DNA from: Streptomyces sp. NBC_00568
Lineage (GTDB): Bacteria; Actinomycetota; Actinomycetes; Streptomycetales; Streptomycetaceae
DNA length: 64,000 bases
Direction of reading: 5' to 3'
Assembly (NCBI RefSeq): GCF_026341855.1
Contig: NZ_JAPENW010000001.1
Coordinates: 3,773,001-3,837,000, forward strand
Shown: positions 25,970 to 36,188 of the stretch, in pieces
Layout: every line of letters begins with the position of its first letter
Numbering within the stretch: the first letter of the stretch is position 1
Program-made: the position numbers and the translations under genes
The notes under the pieces: model-generated
Databases searched by the model: none
The model's input: only the letters and a program-made list of their open reading frames with translations
Told to the model about the DNA's origin: nothing

Positions 25970-25997
25970 CCCCGCTCCTCAAACGCCGGAGGGGCTG
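25951..25997 (+). repeat. dispersed intergenic repeat, copy A
   Basis: Begins GGGGCTCCGCCCC and continues into a 25-bp core at 25973-25997 (CGCTCCTCAAACGCCGGAGG...) found exactly, inverted, at 41555-41579. I recognise it as a common Streptomyces intergenic element. The end of the GNAT coding sequence runs into it. Confidence 0.8.
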
Positions 25998-26458
25998 AAA
26001 TTCTCGCCGGAGAGGGGCGAGAGCCGCTTCGTCAGCGTGTACTCCGTGATCCCCGGTGGGTAGTCGGGGATCACGCACACCACCTCGTACCCCCGCTTCC
26101 GGTAGAAGTCCGGGGCCTGGAAGTCCCAGGTCTCCAGGCGGGCGGCGTGGCAGCCCCGCTCCTCGCGTGCGACGCGCTCGGCCTCCGCCAGGAGGCGGCT
26201 GCCGAGGCCCGTGCCCCGGGTCCGGGCGTCGACCCACAGGTATGTCACGTGGAGCCAGGTCGTCCAGGTGTGGCCCGCCAGACCGCCGGCCAGCTCGCCG
26301 GCCTCGTCCAAGGCCCAGAGATGGAGCGGACGTTCACGTTCCCCCGGGGTTCCGCGCAGGGCGCGCAGCACCGGGGAGGCCGCCGTGTTCGTGTCCAGCA
26401 GGCGTCTGCGGAGCAGATCCCGACGGTCTTTGTCGTCTCCTGTCTCGATACGAAACAT
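25979..26458 (-). CDS. GNAT family N-acetyltransferase
   Basis: 159 residues of the GCN5-related acetyltransferase fold. Motif A is in LWVDARTRGTGLGSRLLAEAERVA, the acetyl-CoA pyrophosphate loop R/Q-x-x-G-x-G/A. Motif B-like YRKRGYEVVCVIPDYPPG closes the fold with the usual Tyr. Start ATG 26458 (MFRIETGDD) is preceded by GGTGAG; the frame is open 13 codons further upstream. The last residues (NFSPSGV) and the stop lie inside dispersed repeat copy A, so the original C-terminus may have been replaced. Substrate unknown. Confidence 0.82.
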   Translation of the reverse strand: MFRIETGDDKDRRDLLRRRLLDTNTAASPVLRALRGTPGERERPLHLWALDEAGELAGGLAGHTWTTWLHVTYLWVDARTRGTGLGSRLLAEAERVAREERGCHAARLETWDFQAPDFYRKRGYEVVCVIPDYPPGITEYTLTKRLSPLSGENFSPSGV

Positions 26459-26726
26459 ACGGCTCACCATAAACGCGCTGGCCAACCAGTTCTGCAAATT
26501 ACCTTCCGCTCCCCGCCCCCGGCCTTACCCTGATGAACAGTGCCGGTGGGGGCCGGTGCTGATCAGGGGGCGAGACGGTCGGGTACGACGCCCGAAGTGG
26601 GGGTAGCACTTCCAGCACGGCGGCGGCCGTGCGGCTGCGGCACCCCGTATTCCGGGTCGCAAGCGGGCTCGGGATCACTTCGGGCGCCGTACCTGCACGG
26701 ACCGTCCCCCGACAGTGGGGGTTTCA

Positions 26727-27494
26727 GTGGTTCGCATCCGAGTACTGGTCGTCGACGACCATCGCATCTTCGCCGAGTCGCTCGCCGCCGCTCTCGCGGC
26801 CGAGCCCGACGTCGACGTGTCCGCGGCGGGCAGCGGCCCCGCCGCGCTGCGCTGCCTCGAGCGCGCGGCGGCGGAAGGCCGCCGCTTCGACGTGCTGCTC
26901 GTCGACGCGGACCTGGGCGGCAATCTGCCCGGCATGCGTCCGGCGGTGCCCGTCCAGGAAAGCAACGAGGACGGCCTGGTGGACGGCATCTCGCTCGTGG
27001 CCGGGGTGCGTTCCGGGCAGCCGAGCGTACGGATCGTCGTGCTGGCCGAGAAGGACGATCCGCGCCGTGCCGCGCTGGCCCTGCAGGCCGGGGCCTCGGG
27101 GTGGGTCGCCAAGGACTGCTCGCTGTCGCGGCTGCTCACCGTCATACGGGGTGTGCTGCGCGACGAGACCCATCTGCCCCCCGCCCTGCTCACGGGGGTG
27201 CTCCGGGAGCTCACCGCCGCGCGCAAGCACCGGACCGAGAGCGAGCGGCTCGTCGAGTCGCTGACGCCCCGGGAGCGTGAGGTGCTGCGGTGCATGGTCG
27301 CCGGACTGGGGCGCAAGGCGGTGGCCGAGCGGCTGTTCCTCTCGCCGCACACCGTCCGCACGCATATGCAGAACGTCCTCGGGAAGCTCGGGGTGCACTC
27401 CACCCTCGCCGCCGTGGCACTGGCCAGGCGCGCCGGGGTCGGGCCCGTCGACCTAACCGGGGATGTTGTCGAACGGGGCGGTCAACTGGCGTAG
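26727..27494 (+). CDS. LuxR-family response regulator (orphan)
   Basis: 255 residues, NarL/FixJ type. The receiver domain has RVLVVDDHRIF (acidic pair at 10-11), phosphoacceptor Asp60 in LLVDADLGG, and a conserved Lys in WVAKDCSL. An insertion of about 20 residues after the acceptor (NLPGMRPAVPVQESNEDG) lengthens the domain. The C-terminal LuxR HTH is LTPREREVLRCMVAGLGRKAVAERL with PHTVRTHMQNVLGKLGVHS. Start is GTG 26727 (VVRIRVLVV); GTG 26715 is possible. No kinase is adjacent. The last 42 bp overlap the convergent MarR gene. Confidence 0.88.
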   Translation: MVRIRVLVVDDHRIFAESLAAALAAEPDVDVSAAGSGPAALRCLERAAAEGRRFDVLLVDADLGGNLPGMRPAVPVQESNEDGLVDGISLVAGVRSGQPSVRIVVLAEKDDPRRAALALQAGASGWVAKDCSLSRLLTVIRGVLRDETHLPPALLTGVLRELTAARKHRTESERLVESLTPREREVLRCMVAGLGRKAVAERLFLSPHTVRTHMQNVLGKLGVHSTLAAVALARRAGVGPVDLTGDVVERGGQLA

Positions 27495-27950
27495 CAGTCC
27501 GGCCAGTTCACCGCGCTGAGCCCTGCTCAGTTCCGCGAGGATCGCCCGCTCCTGATCGAGCAGACCGGCCAGCGCCTGGTCGGCGCGGTCGCGTCCCTCG
27601 TCCGTGAGACGCACGAGCACGCCCCTGCGGTCGCTCGGGTCCGGGAGGCGCTCCACCAGGCCCTTCTTGGTCAGGCGGTCGATGCGGTTCGTCATCGTGC
27701 CCGAGGTGACAAGCGTCTGGGTGAGCAGCTGTCCGGGGGAGAGCTGATACGGGGATCCCGCGCGCCGCAGCGCCGTCAGGACGTCGAACTCCCAGGGCTC
27801 CAGGCTGTGCTCGGCGAACGCCAGCCGGCGCGCGCGGTCCAGGTGCCGGGCCAGCCTGCTCACCCGGCTGAGCACCTCGAGCGGTTCCACGTCGAGGTCC
27901 GGGCGCTCCCGGCGCCACGCAGCGACCAGCCGATCGACCTCGTCCTCCAT
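27453..27950 (-). CDS. MarR family transcriptional regulator
   Basis: 165 residues, winged helix. The recognition region is SPGQLLTQTLVTSGTMTNRIDRLTKKGLVERLPDPSDRRGVLVRLTDEGR, with the wing Asp-x-Arg-Arg-Gly of MarR proteins. N- and C-terminal helices form the dimer interface. It starts at ATG 27950, divergent by 160 bp from a methyltransferase gene. A 22-bp perfect palindrome at 27997-28018 sits in that gap, so autoregulation and control of the methyltransferase/VOC operon are likely. Its 3' end overlaps the convergent LuxR gene by 42 bp. Confidence 0.92.
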   Translation of the reverse strand: MEDEVDRLVAAWRRERPDLDVEPLEVLSRVSRLARHLDRARRLAFAEHSLEPWEFDVLTALRRAGSPYQLSPGQLLTQTLVTSGTMTNRIDRLTKKGLVERLPDPSDRRGVLVRLTDEGRDRADQALAGLLDQERAILAELSRAQRGELAGLLRQLTAPFDNIPG

Positions 27951-27980
27951 GACGATCAGTGTAGTGGTTGTGTCGACATG

Positions 27981-28018
27981 AAGTCTCTTGATGTGGAGTC
28001 TCTTGACGTCAAGAGACT
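27981..28018. promoter_or_regulatory. MarR operator: 22-bp perfect palindrome plus one extra half-site
   Basis: The palindrome spans 27997-28018, each half AGTCTCTTGAC. A third half-site AGTCTCTTGATGT starts at 27982, with a centre-to-centre period of about 16 bp. It lies 47-68 bp upstream of the MarR ATG and 93 bp before the methyltransferase ATG. Confidence 0.75.
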
Positions 28019-28110
28019 TTGTCTGTGAGGCTGGAGATCCAGAACGGTCCGGCCACCGCCGCCCCTTTTGCGGTCCGCGACCTCTCCGGCGACTTCCGAG
28101 GAGACCACCC

Positions 28111-28929
28111 ATGGCTGCCGCAACCACCCCCACCTGGGACCCCGGCCAGTATCTGCGCCACTCCCGGCACCGGGCCCGCCCCTTCGCCGACCTCCTCGCC
28201 CAGGTCCCGGAACTCCCCGGCGACCCGGCCCGCATCGCCGACCTCGGCTGCGGTCCCGGCAACGTCACCACCCAGCTCGCCGCCCGCTGGCCCACCGCCC
28301 GCATCACCGGCTACGACAACTCCGCCGAGATGCTCGCCCGGACCGAGGAACACGCCGGCCCCACGGCCGGCGGCGGACGGCTCGACTTCGCCCACGCCGA
28401 CCTCACCGACTGGGCCCCCACCGAGACGTACGACCTGATCGCCTCGAACGCCGCCCTCCAGTGGGTGCCGGGACACCTGGAGTCGCTCCCCGGCTGGCTC
28501 GACGCCCTCGCGCCCGGCGGCACCCTCGCCTTCCAGATGCCCCACAACATCGACGCCCCGCTGCACGTCCTGATGCGCGAACTCGCCGCCTCCGCCCGCT
28601 GGAAGGACCTCCTCGGCGACGCCCTGCGCCCCACCGACTCGGTCCACGACCCGCTCGTCTACTTGGACCGGCTCGAGGCCCTCGGCTGCGCGACGGACGT
28701 CTGGGAGACGACGTACATGCAACTGCTGACCGGGCAGGACGCGGTGCTCGACTGGGTGAAGGGCACCGGACTGCGGCCCGTTCTGACCGCCCTCGCGGAC
28801 GACCCCGAGGCCCGGGACGCCTTCGTCGCCGCATACCGGGACCTGCTGCGCGACGCCTACCCGGCGCAGCCCTACGGCACGGTGCTGCCGTTCCGCCGAC
28901 TGTTCGCCGTGGCCCGGAAGAAGGCCTGA
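28111..28929 (+). CDS. tam: trans-aconitate 2-methyltransferase-like SAM methyltransferase
   Basis: 272 residues of the class I SAM methyltransferase fold. Motif I is IADLGCGPGNVTTQLA (about 41-56), followed by TGYDNSAEML, motif II FAHADLTDW and motif III YDLIASNAALQWVPGH, closely following Tam. The N-terminus MAAATTPTWDPGQYLRHSRHRARPF matches the Tam pattern WDPxxYLxFxxxRxxP. Tam methylates trans-aconitate, an inhibitor formed spontaneously from cis-aconitate. The gene is divergent from MarR and overlaps a VOC gene by one base (TGATG). Confidence 0.85.
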   Translation: MAAATTPTWDPGQYLRHSRHRARPFADLLAQVPELPGDPARIADLGCGPGNVTTQLAARWPTARITGYDNSAEMLARTEEHAGPTAGGGRLDFAHADLTDWAPTETYDLIASNAALQWVPGHLESLPGWLDALAPGGTLAFQMPHNIDAPLHVLMRELAASARWKDLLGDALRPTDSVHDPLVYLDRLEALGCATDVWETTYMQLLTGQDAVLDWVKGTGLRPVLTALADDPEARDAFVAAYRDLLRDAYPAQPYGTVLPFRRLFAVARKKA

Positions 28930-29300
28930 TGCTCGCCGCCGTCGACCACGTCCAGCTCGCCGCCCCACCGGGCTCCGAGGACCGCCTGCGCGCGTACTAC
29001 TCAGACGCCCTCGGAATGACCGAGATGCCCAAGCCACCCGTCCTCGCCGCCCGCGGCGGCTGCTGGTTCCGGGCCGGAGCCGTCCAGCTGCACCTGGGGA
29101 TCGAGACCGGCTTCCGGCCCGCGAAGAAGGCCCACCCCGGACTGCGCGTCACCGGCATCGACGCCTTCGCCGCGCGGATCGCCGCGACCGGCGCACCCGC
29201 CATCTGGGACGACGCCCTGCCCGGCCACCGGCGCTTCTACTCCGAGGACCCCGTCGGCAACCGCCTCGAATTCCTGGAACCGCTCCCCGGCCCGGACTGA
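28929..29300 (+). CDS. VOC (glyoxalase/dioxygenase superfamily) protein
   Basis: 123 residues in a beta-alpha-beta-beta-beta vicinal-oxygen-chelate pattern. VDHVQLAAPPGSEDRLRAYY carries the first metal His. VQLHLGIETGF is the central strand. RRFYSEDPVGNRLEFLEP ends with the typical D-P-x-G-N-R-x-E signature, supplying the metal Glu. It overlaps the upstream methyltransferase stop by one base, so it is co-transcribed under the MarR operator. The substrate is unknown; it may be a fosfomycin/bleomycin-type or lyase-type VOC protein. Confidence 0.85.
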   Translation: MLAAVDHVQLAAPPGSEDRLRAYYSDALGMTEMPKPPVLAARGGCWFRAGAVQLHLGIETGFRPAKKAHPGLRVTGIDAFAARIAATGAPAIWDDALPGHRRFYSEDPVGNRLEFLEPLPGPD

Positions 29301-29330
29301 GCCGGGGCGGGAAGCGACAGCGGCGGGGCG

Positions 29331-30011
29331 CTAAGCCTTGCGATGCCCGATCAACCGCGGCTTCGGCTCCAGCCCGTCCAGGCCGTGCCACGCCAGATTC
29401 ACCAGGTGCGCGGCCACCTCCGCCTTACGCGGCTTGCGGACGTCCAGCCACCACTGGCCCGTCAGCGCGACCATGCCCACCAGGGCCTGGGCGTACAGCG
29501 GAGCCAGCTTCGAGTCGAAGCCGCGGCTCTTGAACTCGCGGCCCAGGATGTCCTCCACCTGGGTGGCGATGTCCGAGATGAGCGACGCGAAGGACCCCGT
29601 CGACTGAGGGATCGGGGAATCGCGCACCAGGATGCGGAAACCGTCCGTGTACTCCTCGATGTAGTCGAGGAGGGCGAACGCGGCCTGCTCGCACAGCTCG
29701 CGCGGGTGGCCCGCCGTCAGCGAACTGGTCACCATGTCCAGCAGCCGGCGCATCTCGCGGTCCACCACCACCGCGTACAGACCCTCCTTGCCGCCGAAGT
29801 GCTCATAGACCACCGGTTTGGAGACGCCGGCCTTCGCCGCGATCTCCTCCACCGACGTGCCCTCGAACCCCTTGGCCGCGAACAGGGTGCGGCCGATCTC
29901 CAGCAGCTGCTGACGGCGCTCGGCGCCGGTCATGCGGGTGCGGCGCGCACGCCGCGGCTTCTCATTGCTGCTCGGGGTGCTGCTGGAGTCGGTCGCCACG
30001 CCGTCAATCAT
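29331..30011 (-). CDS. TetR family transcriptional regulator of the desaturase operon
   Basis: 226 residues. A disordered basic N-terminus (SSNEKPRRARRTR) precedes the TetR HTH (RRQQLLEIGRTLFAAKGFEGTSVEEIAAKAGVSKPVVYEHFGGKEGLY). The C-terminal helical ligand-binding domain ends LIGHRKA. The start overlaps the desaturase stop by 4 bp (ATGA), so the two are translationally coupled. Streptomyces and mycobacterial desaturases are typically governed by adjacent TetR repressors that sense acyl-CoA; that role is inferred here from the operon and from tandem palindromes at 31115-31141. Confidence 0.92.
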   Translation of the reverse strand: MIDGVATDSSSTPSSNEKPRRARRTRMTGAERRQQLLEIGRTLFAAKGFEGTSVEEIAAKAGVSKPVVYEHFGGKEGLYAVVVDREMRRLLDMVTSSLTAGHPRELCEQAAFALLDYIEEYTDGFRILVRDSPIPQSTGSFASLISDIATQVEDILGREFKSRGFDSKLAPLYAQALVGMVALTGQWWLDVRKPRKAEVAAHLVNLAWHGLDGLEPKPRLIGHRKA

Positions 30012-31021
30012 GCCGCTTCAGCGGTTTCCGTCTTGCCTCGGGAGCCGTTCCCGTCGGCGTTCCGGCGGGAATCGATACGAGAGCGTGACGGCCAGCGCAC
30101 GTCGTACGCCCAGCCGAGCTGCTCGCACCAGCGGATGATCCGGGCCGACGAGTCGATCTGGCCCCGGTCCACACCGTGCCGGGCGGACGTCGGGTCGGCG
30201 TGATGCAGGTTGTGCCAGGACTCGCCGCACGAGAGCACGGCCAGCCACCACACGTTGCCCGAGCGGTCACGCGACTTGAACGGGTGCTTGCCGACCGCGT
30301 GGCAGATCGAGTTGATCGACCAGGTCACATGGTGCAGCAGGGCCACCCGGACCAGGGATCCCCAGAAGAATCCGGTGAACGCGCCCCACCACGACATCGT
30401 CACCAGACCGCCGATCAGCGGCGGCAGAGCCAGCGAGAGCAGCGTCCAGAGAATGAACTGACGCGAGATCGCACGGATCACCGGGTCCTTGACCAGATCC
30501 GGCGCGTACTTCTCCTGCGGAGTCCGCTCCTCGTCGAACATCCAGCCGATGTGCGCCCACCACAGGCCCTTCATCAGCGCCGGAACCGTCTCGCCGTAAC
30601 GCCACGGCGAATGCGGGTCACCGTCCGCGTCGGAGAACTTGTGGTGCTTGCGGTGGTCGGCGACCCAGCGCACGAGAGGGCCCTCGACCGCCATGGACCC
30701 CGCGATCGCGATCGCGATCCGCAAGGGACGCTTCGCCTTGAAGGAACCATGCGTGAAGTAGCGGTGGTAGCCGATCGTGATGCCGTGGCAGCCCAGATAG
30801 TAGAAGAAGACCATCAGGCCGAGATCCAGCCAGCTCACTCCCCATCCCCAGACCAGCGGCACAGCCGCCAGCAGCGCGAGGAACGGAACGGCGATGAAGA
30901 GAAGGAGCGTGATCTGTTCGAGTGACCCCTTCTTCTCCCCGCCGAGCGTGGCGGCGGGCAGCCGGGTGTCGTCGTTGTCCGCCTGCGGGGCGTCGTCGAT
31001 CACATCGGAACTCGTGGTCAT
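30008..31021 (-). CDS. acyl-CoA delta-9 desaturase
   Basis: A 337-residue integral-membrane di-iron desaturase introducing a cis double bond into saturated acyl-CoA. Three His boxes: HRYFTH, HRKHHKFSDADGDPHSPW and HNLHHADP near the C-terminus. Four membrane spans include ITLLLFIAVPFLALLAAVP and DLGLMVFFYYLGCHGITIG. ATG 31021 has AGGGGA upstream. It is the first gene of a two-gene operon with the TetR regulator and is divergent from ppc across 350 bp. The acyl chain specificity cannot be read from sequence. Confidence 0.93.
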   Translation of the reverse strand: MTTSSDVIDDAPQADNDDTRLPAATLGGEKKGSLEQITLLLFIAVPFLALLAAVPLVWGWGVSWLDLGLMVFFYYLGCHGITIGYHRYFTHGSFKAKRPLRIAIAIAGSMAVEGPLVRWVADHRKHHKFSDADGDPHSPWRYGETVPALMKGLWWAHIGWMFDEERTPQEKYAPDLVKDPVIRAISRQFILWTLLSLALPPLIGGLVTMSWWGAFTGFFWGSLVRVALLHHVTWSINSICHAVGKHPFKSRDRSGNVWWLAVLSCGESWHNLHHADPTSARHGVDRGQIDSSARIIRWCEQLGWAYDVRWPSRSRIDSRRNADGNGSRGKTETAEAA

Positions 31022-31371
31022 GGGCGTCCCCTGTGGGGTTCGAGGGTGAGGAAGCGTGGGGAAGAGTGACCGGGTGCGGCCCCCGGAGTTCCCCCGTCGT
31101 CCGACGGGAATCCCTACGGGTCCGTAACCTACGGCGTCGTAAGTATGTCAGCGCGTCGCCCGGCGGCAAGAGCCCGAGAGCTGCGCGTCCGCGAGGACAC
31201 CTATCCTTGGAGTCGGTCGGACAGCGCGGTCCGTTCTGATTTCTTCCCGGATGCCACCTCCCTAAGCGGCACCCGCCGCGCGCGGTCGCCACCCGGGTTC
31301 CCTCCCAGACGAGCTTCAGACGAGATTCCCCACTCTTCAGACGAGCTTCAACACTGCAAGGAGCCGCACCT
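31022..31371. other. 350-bp divergent region between desaturase and ppc
   Basis: No gene seen. It contains the tandem TACG/CGTA palindromes (listed separately). A TATCCT box at 31201-31206 and an AT-richer stretch further on could host the ppc promoter. Confidence 0.5.
31115..31141. promoter_or_regulatory. two tandem TACG/CGTA palindromes, candidate TetR operators
   Basis: TACGGGTCCGTA (31115-31126; arms TACGG/CCGTA) and TACGGCGTCGTA (31130-31141; arms TACG/CGTA), centres 15 bp apart. They lie about 95-120 bp upstream of the desaturase-TetR operon. Site pairing and position fit a TetR dimer-of-dimers operator. Confidence 0.6.
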
Positions 31372-34104
<2,733 letters not shown>

Positions 34105-34112
34105 GCATGAGA

Positions 34113-34160
34113 GAAGGCGCCCTCCGCACTCGTACCCGTACGAGCGCGGAGGGCGCCTTC
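34113..34160 (+). terminator. terminator of ppc
   Basis: A 23-bp stem with a single mismatch (34113-34135 against 34138-34160; left arm begins GAAGGCGCCCTCCGC) and only two bases between the arms. It starts nine bases after the ppc stop. Confidence 0.9.
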
Positions 34161-34188
34161 ACGCCTGGAGGGGCCACGCGAGGCATGC

Positions 34189-34686
34189 CTACAGGGCCAC
34201 GAAGGTGAGTGTCAGCAGCGCGAGCCCCGTCCCCGCCATCAGCCACGCCGTCCGCGTCAGCCGCAGACCGCCCGCGACCACCACCGAGGCCAGCAGCAGA
34301 GCGCCAGCCAGAGGGACCCAGGCATAGAGCAGACCGGCCGGACCACTGCGCACCACCTCGTCGCTGCCCGGCTTCACCGTGACCGTGTACGTCCGGCCCT
34401 TCTTCACCGCCACCGACTGCTCGATGACCACCCGGGCCCGCACCCGCGAACCGTGCGACGCAGGCGTGTACGGCCCCGTGCACGCCCCGTCCGAGCACGC
34501 CGTCACCACGATCGTGCCGTGCTCCCGGCCCTTGCCCAGCATCACGTGCTGCGCGGTGCCCCAGGAGGCCCAGACACCCGCGATCAGGATGAGCCCGGTC
34601 ACCACACCCATCGCCGCGAGCTGCCCGAAACGCAGCGCCGCGAACGCGCTCTGACTGGAGGTGACGGCACGCATGGCGGGGATCAT
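34189..34686 (-). CDS. conserved membrane protein, about three TM segments
   Basis: 165 residues. The first span is MGVVTGLILIAGVWASWGTA. An extracytoplasmic segment of about 75 residues carries two Cys (TACSDGACTGPYTP) that may form a disulfide. Two C-terminal spans follow (LLYAWVPLAGALLLASVVVAGG and TAWLMAGTGLALLTLTFVAL). No recognised domain. It sits between the ppc terminator and pth on the pth strand. The extracellular Cys pair C-x4-C is its most conspicuous feature. Confidence 0.75.
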   Translation of the reverse strand: MIPAMRAVTSSQSAFAALRFGQLAAMGVVTGLILIAGVWASWGTAQHVMLGKGREHGTIVVTACSDGACTGPYTPASHGSRVRARVVIEQSVAVKKGRTYTVTVKPGSDEVVRSGPAGLLYAWVPLAGALLLASVVVAGGLRLTRTAWLMAGTGLALLTLTFVAL

Positions 34687-34755
34687 TGGCCATGGCCGCG
34701 CGCTCGGTCAACCCCGACGGGGGACAAGTCGGCAGTTGTACGCGTACATCGCCCC

Positions 34756-35367
34756 TCAGGAGTTGTACGTGCCCTGAGCCCGCTCCAGACCCTCGATCAC
34801 CAGACACTCCACCGCGTCCGCCGCCCGGTCCACGAAGTAGTCCAGCTCCTTGCGCTCGGCCGACGCGAAGTCCTTCAGCACGAAATCCGCGACCTGCATA
34901 CGCCCCGGAGGGCGCCCGATACCGAACCGCACCCGGTGATACTCCGCGCCCATCGCCTTCGTCATGGACTTCAGCCCGTTGTGGCCGTTGTCGCCGCCGC
35001 CCAGCTTCAGCCGCAGCACGCCGTAGTCGATGTCGAGCTCGTCATGGACCGCCACGATGTTCGCCGTCGGAACCTTGTAGAAGTCCCGCAGCGCGGTCAC
35101 CGGACCACCCGACAGGTTCATGTACGACATCGGCTTGGCCAGGATCACCCGGCGGTTCCCCGGACCGGGCGGCCCGATCCGCCCCTCGATCACCTGAGCC
35201 TGCGCCTTGCCCGCCCGCTTGAACTTCCCGCCCACCCGCTCCGCCAGCAGATCGGCCACCATGAAGCCCACGTTGTGCCGGTTCATGGCGTACTCCGGGC
35301 CCGGGTTGCCGAGGCCCACGATCAGCCAGGGCGCGTTGGCGTCGGTCGTCACGTCCGTGTCTCCCAT
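34756..35367 (-). CDS. pth: peptidyl-tRNA hydrolase
   Basis: A 203-residue Pth that releases peptides from peptidyl-tRNA dropped off the ribosome. Motifs: VGLGNPGPEYAMNRHNVGFMV with the catalytic His and Asn, AKPMSYMNLSGGPV, then VVHDELDIDYGVLRLKLGGGDNGHNGLKS with the catalytic Asp. RVRFGIGRPPG is the standard closing motif. ATG 35367 is used; a GTG five codons on is an alternative. It lies downstream of rplY, an arrangement (rplY-pth) conserved across bacteria. Confidence 0.96.
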   Translation of the reverse strand: MGDTDVTTDANAPWLIVGLGNPGPEYAMNRHNVGFMVADLLAERVGGKFKRAGKAQAQVIEGRIGPPGPGNRRVILAKPMSYMNLSGGPVTALRDFYKVPTANIVAVHDELDIDYGVLRLKLGGGDNGHNGLKSMTKAMGAEYHRVRFGIGRPPGRMQVADFVLKDFASAERKELDYFVDRAADAVECLVIEGLERAQGTYNS

Positions 35368-35439
35368 GTGTCCTTGATACGCGGCAGCCGCCGCCCCTGA
35401 CAGGAGCGGCGGCTGACACAGATGAAGATTCCGGGGGGA

Positions 35440-36033
35440 TCAGGCCTCGGCGGCCGCGTCGCCCTCGCCCTCGGCGGCCGGCTCCTCGGCCTGCGCCGAC
35501 AGCACCTGGATGACGACCGCGTCCTCGTCGATCGCCAGCGTGGTGCCCTTGGGGAGCTTGATGTCCTTGGCGTGGATGGAGGCACCGGCCTCCAGGCCCG
35601 CGATGGAGACGGTGACCGATTCCGGGATGTGGGTGGCCTCGGCCTCGACCGTCAGGGTGTTCAGCACGTTCTCGACGAGGAAGCTGCCCGGGGCCAGCTC
35701 GCCCTCGGTCTGCACGAAGACCTCGACGGTGACCTTCTCGCCGCGCTTCACGAGGAGCAGGTCGACGTGCTCGAGGTGGCCCCTGATGGCGTCGCGCTGG
35801 ACAGCCTTCGGGATCGCGAGCTCGGTCTTGCCGCCCAGGTCCAGGGAGAGCAGGACGTTCGGCGTACGCAGCGCGAGAAGCAGCTCGTGGCCCGGCAGCG
35901 TGATGTGGACCGGGTCCGTGCCGTGGCCGTAGACGACCGCGGGGACCTTGCTCTCGCGGCGGATGCGGCGGGCGGCGCCCTTGCCGAACTCCGTGCGGGA
36001 CTCGGCGGCGAGCTTGACCTCGGACATGTTCAC
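35440..36033 (-). CDS. rplY: 50S ribosomal protein L25 / general stress protein Ctc
   Basis: A 197-residue two-domain CTC-type L25. The N-terminal 5S rRNA-binding beta-barrel is in EFGKGAARRIRRESKVPAVVYGHG through HVDLLLVKRGEKVTV, and the C-terminal TL5 domain in NVLNTLTVEAEATHIPESV through DIKLPKGTTL. The tail is acidic/Ala-rich (AEEPAAEGEGDAAAEA). It lies between prs and pth. In Bacillus the homologue is a SigB stress gene; no comparable promoter is identifiable here. Confidence 0.95.
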   Translation of the reverse strand: MNMSEVKLAAESRTEFGKGAARRIRRESKVPAVVYGHGTDPVHITLPGHELLLALRTPNVLLSLDLGGKTELAIPKAVQRDAIRGHLEHVDLLLVKRGEKVTVEVFVQTEGELAPGSFLVENVLNTLTVEAEATHIPESVTVSIAGLEAGASIHAKDIKLPKGTTLAIDEDAVVIQVLSAQAEEPAAEGEGDAAAEA

Positions 36034-36115
36034 TCCTCGTAGATCTGGGGAAAGTGGTCACCCGGCCAAACCATCGGCCTGCTACGAAGAGCGCGTCGAT
36101 AACGGACCGCCGCAC

Positions 36116-36176
36116 AAAAAAGTGCGGCCTCCCTCGCCGAGCAACTTTGGCAGTCTACTCGGCAGGGAGGCCACAC
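36116..36176 (-). terminator. intrinsic terminator of prs with T-tract
   Basis: Arms GGCCTCCCT (36126-36134)/AGGGAGGCC (36164-36172), inner arms GCCGAG (36136-36141)/CTCGGC (36158-36163). On the minus strand the stem is followed by six T (36116-36121). It separates prs from rplY and is the most canonical Rho-independent terminator in the window. Confidence 0.92.
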
Positions 36177-36188
36177 CCAAAAGGATCT

